Shown here piece by piece: positions 1 to 7,035 of a stretch of 21,113 nt of DNA (within the stretch, counting starts at the first letter, position 1; every line of letters starts with the position of its first letter). The notes under the pieces were generated by a model. The model worked only from the letters and a program-made list of their open reading frames with translations. It made no database searches and was not told where the DNA came from. The DNA lies in NCBI GenBank assembly GCA_934183305.1, contig CAKPSF010000010.1:1-21113 (forward strand), written 5' to 3'. Position numbers and translations under genes: made by a program. Source of the DNA: an uncultured Clostridia bacterium (GTDB lineage Bacteria > Bacillota > Clostridia > TANB77 > CAG-508).

Positions 1-93
1 ATTTATTTGGTAATACTTTGTATTACCGCTTGGTCTCTTAAAGGATTTACTGTTTACTTTTCAATGTACTTTGTTCCTCCTTCGCGTTGGAAC
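1..93 (-). other. Probable rRNA-operon leader, running off the left edge
   Basis: Read on the minus strand, this stretch contains ACATTGAAAAGTAAACAG, which resembles the conserved ACTTTGAAAACTGAACA-like segment of Firmicute rRNA leaders and spacers. It also holds a perfect 8-bp hairpin (9-16 pairing with 20-27). No reading frame of any length follows: the TTG after the purine-rich AGGAGG meets a stop within five codons. It lies directly downstream of a strong promoter. The rRNA genes themselves would be outside the window, so this is inference from leader resemblance. Confidence 0.5.
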
Positions 94-99
94 TTTTTA

Positions 100-128
100 A
101 GTATAACACCTCCATAAACAAAAGTCAA
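100..128 (-). promoter_or_regulatory. Strong sigma-A promoter with phased A-tract UP-like element (probable rrn promoter)
   Basis: On the minus strand the -35 box is TTGACT (128-123) and the -10 box is TATACT (105-100), separated by exactly 17 bases, with TGT just before the -10. Upstream, at 132-169, four A-tracts of six to eight A are centred about 10 bases apart, which is typical of intrinsically curved UP-element DNA at strongly expressed stable-RNA promoters. Transcription would start near 93 and run leftward. Confidence 0.8.
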
Positions 129-177
129 CACTTTTTTTAATTTTTTTTAAGTTTTTTTAAATATTTTTTCGACATAT

Positions 178-208
178 AAAAAACTCCCTAAAAATAAGGA
201 GTTTTTTT
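178..208 (-). terminator. Rho-independent terminator of the lepA-rlmB operon
   Basis: A ten-base inverted repeat (178-187 with 198-207) encloses a 10-base loop, with T-runs on both sides. It begins nine bases past the stop codon at 217. It ends the minus-strand operon just before the next leftward promoter, and its symmetry would let it act in both directions. Confidence 0.85.
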
Positions 209-216
209 ATTGTTTT

Positions 217-1608
217 TTATTGAACTGGAATACCAATTTGTTCGCCATATACAGCTATTATTCTATTTGTAATAGCATTAAATAACATACTCAATTCTTG
301 TTCAGTCATGTCATTTAACTTTGCAAAGTTTTCGGTAGTTAGCTTTTCAATTTGAATATCTTCTTTTATATTAATATTATTTACTAAATTCACTTCATAT
401 TCTTGTTCATCTTCAAGTGATTTATAAACAAGATTTAAATTGATAACAATTTTATCACTATTATAGTTGCTCATTTGTAATTTTATTTCCGCATTATTAC
501 CGCTATCGTTCAAAACAATATTAGTAGCTATGTTATTTTCATTATAGCCATAATTTAATGTCAAATTTAAAGTTTGAGATCCATCCTCTTTAGTTGTTAT
601 ATTAACTGTTTGTTCTTTTGATAAATCATATATAATTTCATATTTTTTATATGCTGACATTCCCTCTTCCGTTTCATCTTTTTGTTTGACTTGAACAGAT
701 ATAGTTTCTACATTTTTATCTTGCTTTTTAAATGATATAACTAGAAAATCAACTTCATTTGTATATGAATTATTTGAAATATTATCTATATAACTTTGTA
801 ATTCATTTTGAATCGTTGTGTTATTAACATTATTATACCCTAGCATTTTGGCTTTATCTGTAATGAAGTTTAAAAGTTCTGTATCATCTTTGGCTGTTTT
901 CAATAGTTCTTGAATAATACTTGCTGTTTCTTGTTCATTCAATGATAAAGTTATAGTTTCGGTTTTATCTTTATTTTTGATTTTAGAAAAATGTGTTTTG
1001 TCTATATTATTATATAAAACATTATAGTATTTTTTGCCTACACTTGCCAATGCATTAGAATCTATTTCAAGTATTTTATCTATGTTAATTGTAGGTATTT
1101 CATCTGGTAAATCTTCTGTTTGTGAAATTCCAAGTTTTGAGAAAAAGTTTCTTAAATTTGAATTTTCAATGCCAATATATTTTGACAATATATTATCTGC
1201 TCCAAATCCATACATGTTTCCGTCTCTTAGAAACTTGATTGTTCCCAATTGTTGATTTTCAATTGTAATTGTATAATCATTATAGGCTTGGTTTTTATTT
1301 ACGCTTTTTAATCCATTAGACTTTATCTCTAATATTTTCTGTGTATTATTTTCTGTTCCATTTGTTTGTTTTTCTGAGAAATCAATAACCATGCTAGAAG
1401 AATAATCACTCGATTGAATTTTTTTATAAGAAGCTAAATATGTTTGTGTAAAATTAGAATCAATAAATTTAGTTTTTCCTATATATTCATAAAACAAGTC
1501 CTTATTACTTTTAAATAGGTCGGTAGTAAAATATAAAGTTCCTAATAGTATGGCAATTATTATTACTAATACAACACTTGATATAATTATAATTTTTTTA
1601 TTTTTCAT
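217..1608 (-). CDS. Membrane-anchored extracytoplasmic protein, function unknown
   Basis: A 463-residue protein that I do not recognise. Residues about 5-28 form a strongly hydrophobic segment after MKNKK, with no lipobox cysteine, so it is most simply an N-terminal membrane anchor with the rest outside the cell. The remainder is hydrophilic, rich in Asn, Thr, Ile, Lys and Glu, with alternating polar and hydrophobic runs that suggest beta structure in the second half. No enzymatic motif is visible. The start is supported by AAGGAG eight bases upstream. It begins 26 bp after rlmB and ends in a hairpin terminator, so it is the last gene of a lepA-rlmB operon. That link is probably one of co-transcription rather than function. 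Confidence 0.85.
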   Translation of the reverse strand: MKNKKIIIISSVVLVIIIAILLGTLYFTTDLFKSNKDLFYEYIGKTKFIDSNFTQTYLASYKKIQSSDYSSSMVIDFSEKQTNGTENNTQKILEIKSNGLKSVNKNQAYNDYTITIENQQLGTIKFLRDGNMYGFGADNILSKYIGIENSNLRNFFSKLGISQTEDLPDEIPTINIDKILEIDSNALASVGKKYYNVLYNNIDKTHFSKIKNKDKTETITLSLNEQETASIIQELLKTAKDDTELLNFITDKAKMLGYNNVNNTTIQNELQSYIDNISNNSYTNEVDFLVISFKKQDKNVETISVQVKQKDETEEGMSAYKKYEIIYDLSKEQTVNITTKEDGSQTLNLTLNYGYNENNIATNIVLNDSGNNAEIKLQMSNYNSDKIVINLNLVYKSLEDEQEYEVNLVNNINIKEDIQIEKLTTENFAKLNDMTEQELSMLFNAITNRIIAVYGEQIGIPVQ

Positions 1609-1634
1609 AATTAAAACTCCTTTTATACATAAAT

Positions 1635-2495
1635 TTATTTTAAATTTCTTTGTTTTACTATTTCATACGTCACTATTCCCGCTGATACAGAAGCATTTAG
1701 TGAAGTGATTTTTCCTTTCATTGGAATTTTCACTAGTATATCACAGTTTTCTTCAACTAATCTATTCATTCCAAATCCTTCACTTCCAATAACTAAAGCT
1801 ATTGGTCCTGTTAAATCCTGTTCATAATAATACTTTTGGGCTTTTCCGTCTGTTCCAATAATCCATAGCCCTTTATCTTTTAAATATTTAATCGTATCAT
1901 TAATATTATTAACTCTAGCGATTTTCATATGTTCCACTGCTCCAGCAGAAGCTTTATTCACAGTACTATTTACAGATGCTGCCCTTCTCTTGGGAATTAC
2001 AACTCCATGTATACCTGCAGTTTCTGCTGTTCTGATAATTGCTCCCAAATTATGTGGGTCTTCAATTCCGTCAAGTATTATAATAAATGCGTCTTCATTT
2101 TTAGTTTTAGCTTCATTTAAAATATCATCAATTTCACAATATTCAAAAGGTGGCACAACTGCAATTACGCCTTGATGGTTTCCTGTTTGGCTCATCTCAT
2201 CTAATTTTTTCTTATCTACCTCAACAACTATAACTTTTTCGTCTTTTGCTTTAGCAAGTATTTTATTTATTGAACCTTGTTTTTCTCCTTTTGATATAAA
2301 TATTTTGTTAATATCTTTTCCTGATTCTAGTAATTCTAATACCGAGTTTCTTCCTTCTACCTGGTCATCAAAACAAGTATTGTTGCTTGCTTTTATATTT
2401 GTTTTTTCTTCTTTCATTTTATTATTACCATTTTTTCTTAAGTTAGATGCATGAGGTTGAAAATCAAATTTCTTTTTTGTTTTATTATTTTTCAT
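1635..2495 (-). CDS. rlmB: 23S rRNA (guanosine-2'-O-)-methyltransferase RlmB (TrmH/SpoU family)
   Basis: A SPOUT-class methyltransferase that uses S-adenosylmethionine to methylate a 2'-O ribose, in this subfamily normally G2251 of 23S rRNA. The three SpoU motifs are visible: DPHNLGAIIRTAE (146-158), IALVIGSEGFGM (232-243) and SLNASVSAGI (265-274). Residues about 45-120 match the L7Ae-like substrate-binding domain (VEGRNSVLELL, then NHQGVIAVV). An unusual basic, Asn/Lys-rich extension of about 40 residues precedes it, making the protein 286 residues against roughly 250 for the family. The start is nonetheless favoured because AGGAGA lies close upstream; Met27 is an alternative without such a site. 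It follows lepA by 32 bp in the same operon. A tRNA-modifying paralogue is possible but the domain order fits RlmB best. Confidence 0.9.
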   Translation of the reverse strand: MKNNKTKKKFDFQPHASNLRKNGNNKMKEEKTNIKASNNTCFDDQVEGRNSVLELLESGKDINKIFISKGEKQGSINKILAKAKDEKVIVVEVDKKKLDEMSQTGNHQGVIAVVPPFEYCEIDDILNEAKTKNEDAFIIILDGIEDPHNLGAIIRTAETAGIHGVVIPKRRAASVNSTVNKASAGAVEHMKIARVNNINDTIKYLKDKGLWIIGTDGKAQKYYYEQDLTGPIALVIGSEGFGMNRLVEENCDILVKIPMKGKITSLNASVSAGIVTYEIVKQRNLK

Positions 2496-2527
2496 TATTT
2501 TCTCCTAATATAAAATTATTATTTCTT

Positions 2528-4339
2528 CTAATCTTCATCTAGTTTAAGGACTGATAAAAATGCTTCTTGTGGTAACTCAACGTTTCCTATTTCACGCATT
2601 TTCTTTTTACCTTTTTTCTGTTTTTCTAACAGCTTTTTCTTTCTTGTTATATCTCCTCCATAGCATTTTGCAAGCACATCTTTTCTCATTGCAGATATTG
2701 TTTCTCTTGCTATTATTTTTCCGCCAACAACTGCTTGAAGAGGTATAGCAAATAGCTGTCTTGGTATTACCGTTTTTAGTTTTTCAACCATTTTCTTTCC
2801 TTTAGTATATGCAGAATCTTTATGTACAATAAACGATAAAGCATCAACACTTTCGCCATTAACATGAATATCTAATTTCACTAACTCTGAACGAACATAT
2901 TCTTTAAATTCATAGTCAAATGATGCATACCCCTTAGTTTTTGATTTCAAATTATCAAAGAAATCGTAAATTATTTCATTTAATGGCATTTCATATATAA
3001 GTGTAACTCTATCTGCATCTAAATATTTCATATCTATGTATATTCCACGTCTTCTTTGACATATTTCCATTATATTTCCAACATATTCTTTAGGAGTAAA
3101 TATCTCGGCTTTTACCATTGGTTCTTCTATATATGAAATTTCCTGAAGAGCAGGTAATTCAGAAGGATTATATAAATCAATAACAGTTCCATCCGTTTTG
3201 TGCACTTTATATATAACAGATGGTGACGTAGTAATTAGTCCTAAATCAAACTCTCTATCTAATCTTTCTTCAATTATTTCTAGATGTAATAACCCCAAAA
3301 AGCCACATCTAAACCCAAAACCTAAAGCTGCTGATGTTTCCGGTTCATATACAAGCGACGCATCATTTAATTGTAATTTTTCTAGTGCAACTTTTAAATT
3401 TTCGTACTCACTACCATCTATTGGATATAATCCACAATATACCATTGGTTGTACTTTCTTATATCCTTTCAAAGGTTCTTTAGCTGGATTATTCGCCAAA
3501 GTAATTGTATCACCAACATGTAGGTCTGATAAACTTTTTATGCTAGCCGCAATATATCCAACATCACCTGCTAACAATTCATTTAATGGCATATAATTTC
3601 CAGGAGTAAAATACCCAACTTCTGTTACTGTGAATTTTTTACCAGTTGCCATAAATTCTATTTCGTCTCCAACTTTAACTTTTCCGTCTTTAACTCTTAC
3701 ATAAGCTATTGCGCCCTTATAATTGTCATAGTATGAGTCAAATATTAAACATTTTGTAGCCTTATTTTCATCTCCAGATGGGGCTGGTATATCTGTTACA
3801 ATTTTTTCTAGAACTTGGTCTACATTTAAACCTGATTTTGCAGAAATACATGGTGCGTCCATTGCTGGAAGTCCAATAATGTCTTCTATCTCTTTTTTTA
3901 TTTCATCTGGTCTTGCATTTGGTAAATCCACTTTATTCAACACTGGTAATACTTCCAAATTGTTATCTAAAGCTAAATATACATTAGCCAAAGTTTGTGC
4001 TTCCACTCCTTGCGATGAATCAACAACAAGTATTGCACCATCACAGGCAGCCAAGCTTCTTGACACTTCATAGTTAAAATCTACATGCCCTGGTGTATCT
4101 ATTAAGTTAAGTGTGTATTCATTTCCATCTTTAGCTTTATATTTCATTCTAACCGCTTGAGATTTTATTGTGATTCCTCTTTCTTTTTCAAGCTCCATAT
4201 TATCTAGAACTTGGGATTCCATTTCTCTTTTAGATAATACTCCTGTCATTTCAATTAGTCTATCTGCTAAGGTTGACTTTCCATGATCTATATGTGCAAT
4301 TATACTAAAATTTCTTATATATTTTTGTCTGTCTTGCAT
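2528..4339 (-). CDS. lepA: Elongation factor 4 (LepA), ribosome-associated translational GTPase
   Basis: LepA acts on elongating or initiating ribosomes and is attributed with back-translocation or 30S maturation. The 603-residue length is normal for the family. The GTPase domain carries AHIDHGKST (15-23, P-loop), DTPGHVDF (G3) and NKVD (G4). LepA-specific features follow: the CGFLGLLHLEI segment of domain III/V, and the unique C-terminal domain with GGDITRKKKLLEKQKKGKKK, a basic stretch that contacts the tRNA acceptor region. GGAGGAA precedes the ATG. A divergent promoter upstream drives it, and rlmB follows closely. No anomaly is seen. Confidence 0.98.
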   Translation of the reverse strand: MQDRQKYIRNFSIIAHIDHGKSTLADRLIEMTGVLSKREMESQVLDNMELEKERGITIKSQAVRMKYKAKDGNEYTLNLIDTPGHVDFNYEVSRSLAACDGAILVVDSSQGVEAQTLANVYLALDNNLEVLPVLNKVDLPNARPDEIKKEIEDIIGLPAMDAPCISAKSGLNVDQVLEKIVTDIPAPSGDENKATKCLIFDSYYDNYKGAIAYVRVKDGKVKVGDEIEFMATGKKFTVTEVGYFTPGNYMPLNELLAGDVGYIAASIKSLSDLHVGDTITLANNPAKEPLKGYKKVQPMVYCGLYPIDGSEYENLKVALEKLQLNDASLVYEPETSAALGFGFRCGFLGLLHLEIIEERLDREFDLGLITTSPSVIYKVHKTDGTVIDLYNPSELPALQEISYIEEPMVKAEIFTPKEYVGNIMEICQRRRGIYIDMKYLDADRVTLIYEMPLNEIIYDFFDNLKSKTKGYASFDYEFKEYVRSELVKLDIHVNGESVDALSFIVHKDSAYTKGKKMVEKLKTVIPRQLFAIPLQAVVGGKIIARETISAMRKDVLAKCYGGDITRKKKLLEKQKKGKKKMREIGNVELPQEAFLSVLKLDED

Positions 4340-4367
4340 TAAATTCCTCCAATTATAACTTACTGCT

Positions 4368-4396
4368 ATTTTAACACATTGACATTATTTATGCAA
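4368..4396 (-). promoter_or_regulatory. lepA operon promoter
   Basis: On the minus strand TTGCAT (4396-4391) and TAAAAT (4373-4368) are separated by 17 bases, with TGT directly before the -10. The predicted start gives a leader of about 20-25 bases to the lepA ATG. It stands back to back with the plus-strand promoter at 4423; the two -35 boxes are 26 bases apart. Confidence 0.75.
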
Positions 4397-4422
4397 TATA
4401 AATTATAAGATGTTTCAAGTAG

Positions 4423-4451
4423 TTGAATTATTTTGCATAATGTGTTAAAAT
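4423..4451 (+). promoter_or_regulatory. Promoter of the 109-aa plus-strand gene
   Basis: TTGAAT (4423-4428), 17 bases, then TAAAAT (4446-4451), with TGT before the -10. The 11-base TGTGTTAAAAT around the -10 is identical to that of the divergent lepA promoter. The leader would be about 85 bases and contains a small hairpin (GTAACA 4473-4478 with TGTTAC 4485-4490). Confidence 0.7.
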
Positions 4452-4499
4452 AATAATTACGGTAAATCTTTCGTAACATAATTTTGTTACTATTTGCCT

Positions 4500-4902
4500 A
4501 AAACTAATATTGGTACCATTTATTTTTAAAAGGAGATAACAATATGCATAGTTATTCAAGTCGCAATGAAATACGGGAAGCCAAACTCTACCTTGTAGCG
4601 GAAAAAGGAGAATTTTCTTTAGATTATCTTCTTTATTCTTCAGAAATGAAAAGATTAGGAAAGCAAGGCTTTCGCATTTCAAATGTAAAGCCATCTACCC
4701 AACAAGGATTGTATTCTGCCACAATTAATTGGTGCAAAGCCTTCGGAAATTACATTCCACCCACAGTACATGCATATACTAATGGAACTATCCAAACATT
4801 TCCAAAAGCTTCTGTCAATAATTTTGCCCAAGAATTATACGTTATAGCTGAAAAAGCGAGATTAACAATATAACTGCATAATTTATAGCCAATATTAGTT
4901 TT
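4500..4902. repeat. 14-bp perfect inverted repeat enclosing the 109-aa gene
   Basis: AAAACTAATATTGG at 4500-4513 is the exact reverse complement of 4889-4902. The left copy lies in the leader, about 17 bases before the ribosome binding site; the right copy lies just before the terminator. In the transcript the arms could pair and close the whole message. At the DNA level they could be ends of a small mobile unit, but no target duplication abuts them. Confidence 0.6.
4544..4873 (+). CDS. Small protein of unknown function (109 aa)
   Basis: A soluble-looking 109-residue protein with no signal peptide or membrane segment; I do not recognise the family. It contains a charged, probably helical N-terminal half (RNEIREAKLYLVAEKGEF, then MKRLGKQGF), a central stretch with Trp, Cys and aromatic residues, and a helical C-terminus (NNFAQELYVIAEKARL). 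Coding status is supported by an AAAAGGAGA site ten bases before the ATG, an upstream promoter and a hairpin terminator after the stop. It is the only plus-strand gene in the left half of the window and sits between lepA and uvrB. Its codons include more C- or G-ending ones (CTC, TAC, GCG) than the neighbours, which hints at acquisition by transfer. Confidence 0.8.
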   Translation: MHSYSSRNEIREAKLYLVAEKGEFSLDYLLYSSEMKRLGKQGFRISNVKPSTQQGLYSATINWCKAFGNYIPPTVHAYTNGTIQTFPKASVNNFAQELYVIAEKARLTI

Positions 4903-4904
4903 TA

Positions 4905-4934
4905 CCCCACTGTAAAATTTACAGTGGGGGGTTT
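4905..4934 (+). terminator. Strong hairpin terminator between convergent genes
   Basis: CCCCACTGTAA pairs with TTACAGTGGGG (arms within 4905-4929), giving a GC-capped stem of at least eleven pairs, then GG and a short T-run on the plus strand. It separates the 109-aa gene from uvrB, which ends at 4943 on the other strand. The T-tract is weak on both sides, so efficiency is uncertain. Confidence 0.65.
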
Positions 4935-4942
4935 ATTAATTA

Positions 4943-6898
4943 CTATTTATATTGCTCTAATTCCTTTATTTTATCTCTTAATTCTGCAGCTTTTTCAAAT
5001 TCCATATCTGTTGCACATTTTAACATTTCATCTGTTAATTTTGCTATAATTTCTTCTATTGTTTCATCCTTAGATATATTATATTCTTCCTCTATTTCTG
5101 CAACTTGTGTAGCTTTAATACTATCTCTTACAGATTTAATTATTGTAGTTGGTGTTATTCCATGTTTTTTATTATATTCCTGTTGCAATTTTCTTCTTCT
5201 ATTTGTTTCTGTTATTGCTTTCTCCATACTTTCTGTAAGCTCATCCGCATACATTATAACCTTTCCATTAGAATTTCTTGCAGCACGTCCAATAGTTTGA
5301 ATTAACGAACGTTCTGAGCGAAGAAAACCTTCTTTATCTGCATCTAATATTGCCACTAACGAAACTTCTGGTATATCTAACCCTTCTCTTAAAAGATTTA
5401 TTCCAACTAAAACATCAAATTTTCCTAGCCTCAAATCTCTTATTATTTCCATTCTTTCTAAGGCTTTTATATCTGAATGCATATATTTTACCCTTATATC
5501 TATTCCAGATAAATAAGACGACAAATCTTCTGCCATTTTCTTAGTTAATGTTGTAACTAAAACTCTTTCGTTCTTTTCTGCTCTTATCCTAATTTGAGCT
5601 ATCAAATCATCTATTTGGTTTTCTATCGGTTTTACTTCTATTTCCGGGTCCAACAATCCTGTCGGACGAATAATTTGTTCAATAACATTTTTCTTGCTAT
5701 GTTCTTTTTCATAATCTGCTGGAGTAGCACTTACAAATATACATTGATTAATTCTTTCTTCAAATTCCTTAAATGTTAGTGGTCTATTATCAAATGCAGA
5801 TGGAAGCCTAAAGCCATATTTAACCAAAGATTCTTTTCTTGCCCTATCTCCATTATACATAGCCCTTACTTGTGGAATAGTAGCATGTGATTCATCTATT
5901 AATAGTAGAAAATCTTTTGGAAAATAATCAAATAATGTAAATGGTGGCGAACCTGGTTCTCTACCACTTATATGTCTTGAATAGTTTTCTATTCCTTGAC
6001 AAAATCCTGTTTCTTTCATCATTTCAATATCAAAATTCGTTCTTTCTTCTATTCTTTGTGCTTCTATTAATTTATTTTGAGACTTAAAATATTTAACTTG
6101 TTCTTCAAGTTCTTTTTCAATTGTTCCTATCGCTCTTTCCATTTTTTCAGATGTTGTTACATAATGTGAATTTGGGAATATCATTATATGTTGTCTTGTT
6201 CCTGTTGCTTTACCCGTTAATGGATTAATTTCAGAGATTTTTTCAATTTCATCTCCCCACATTTCTACTCTTATTGCACTTTCGCTTTGGTCTGATGGAT
6301 ATATTTCAATTGTATCTCCCTTAGCTCTAAAAGTTCCCCTTTTAAAATCAAGCTCATTTCTTGTATACTGCATTTTAATTAACTTTTTTAATATTTCATC
6401 TCTAGTTTTTTGCATTCCTGGTCTTAATGAAATTATCATATTCTCATAATCTATTGGGTCTCCTAAACCATATATACAAGAAACTGATGCAACAATTATT
6501 ACATCTCTTGTTTCAAATAAAGAAGCAGTTGCAGAATGACGAAGTTTATCTATTTCATCATTAACTGATGAATCTTTTTCTATATATGTGTCTGAAGAAG
6601 CAATATATGCTTCTGGCTGATAATAGTCGTAATAACTTACAAAATATTCCACCCTGTTATCTGGAAATAATTCTTTAAATTCGCTATAAAGTTGTCCAGC
6701 AAGAGTTTTATTGTGTGCTAACACAAGTGTTGGCCTTTGTGTTTTTTGTATTATATTAGCCATGGTAAAAGTTTTTCCAGAACCTGTAACACCAAGAAGT
6801 GTTTGAAATTTTTTACCTTCTTTTATTCCATTTGATAAATACTCTATTGCTTCTGGTTGATCACCAGTAGGTTTATATTCCGATACTAATTTAAACAT
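4943..6898 (-). CDS. uvrB: Excinuclease ABC subunit B (UvrB)
   Basis: UvrB is the damage-verifying, ATP-dependent helicase-like subunit of nucleotide excision repair; it is loaded by UvrA and recruits UvrC. The 651 residues show Walker A GVTGSGKT (36-43), the damage-probing beta-hairpin region starting YYDYYQPEAY (89-98), the DESHA Walker B near residue 336, helicase motif VI (QTIGRAARN), and a C-terminal UVR domain (about 614-649, MEFEKAAELRDKI) that binds UvrC. AAGGAGA precedes the ATG. It is not followed by uvrA, which is its common partner in Firmicutes, so uvrA must lie elsewhere. It has its own promoter, embedded in the preceding terminator. Confidence 0.98.
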   Translation of the reverse strand: MFKLVSEYKPTGDQPEAIEYLSNGIKEGKKFQTLLGVTGSGKTFTMANIIQKTQRPTLVLAHNKTLAGQLYSEFKELFPDNRVEYFVSYYDYYQPEAYIASSDTYIEKDSSVNDEIDKLRHSATASLFETRDVIIVASVSCIYGLGDPIDYENMIISLRPGMQKTRDEILKKLIKMQYTRNELDFKRGTFRAKGDTIEIYPSDQSESAIRVEMWGDEIEKISEINPLTGKATGTRQHIMIFPNSHYVTTSEKMERAIGTIEKELEEQVKYFKSQNKLIEAQRIEERTNFDIEMMKETGFCQGIENYSRHISGREPGSPPFTLFDYFPKDFLLLIDESHATIPQVRAMYNGDRARKESLVKYGFRLPSAFDNRPLTFKEFEERINQCIFVSATPADYEKEHSKKNVIEQIIRPTGLLDPEIEVKPIENQIDDLIAQIRIRAEKNERVLVTTLTKKMAEDLSSYLSGIDIRVKYMHSDIKALERMEIIRDLRLGKFDVLVGINLLREGLDIPEVSLVAILDADKEGFLRSERSLIQTIGRAARNSNGKVIMYADELTESMEKAITETNRRRKLQQEYNKKHGITPTTIIKSVRDSIKATQVAEIEEEYNISKDETIEEIIAKLTDEMLKCATDMEFEKAAELRDKIKELEQYK

Positions 6899-6937
6899 TT
6901 CTTCTCCTTACATCTAAAATAATAATTCTAATATATA

Positions 6938-6966
6938 TTTATAACATTTTTCGCATAAAAAAACAA
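6938..6966 (-). promoter_or_regulatory. uvrB promoter overlapping the upstream terminator
   Basis: On the minus strand TTGTTT (6966-6961), 17 bases, then TATAAA (6943-6938), with TGT before the -10. The -35 and its flank are built from the T-run of the terminator that ends the ABC-transporter remnant. No LexA-type operator is obvious in this short region. Confidence 0.65.
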
Positions 6967-7016
6967 GGTGTACAAATGAAGCGAACCATAAAATATTCAT
7001 TTCATTTATATACCTT
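6957..7016 (-). terminator. Terminator after the ABC-transporter remnant
   Basis: On the minus strand an arm at 7016-7001 pairs with 6980-6965 (sixteen positions, one wobble and one mismatch) across a 20-base loop, followed by G and seven Ts (6963-6957). It lies just downstream of the remnant reading frames. Confidence 0.75.
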
Positions 7017-7035
7017 ATTATTTATCTGTTTCTAT

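Noticed and set aside
4434..4882. TGCATAAT direct repeats (4434-4441, 4875-4882) as a target-site duplication of an inserted element.
   Set aside because: The right copy lies inside the right arm of the inverted repeat and the left copy is 58 bases outside the left arm, so the geometry is wrong for a transposon.
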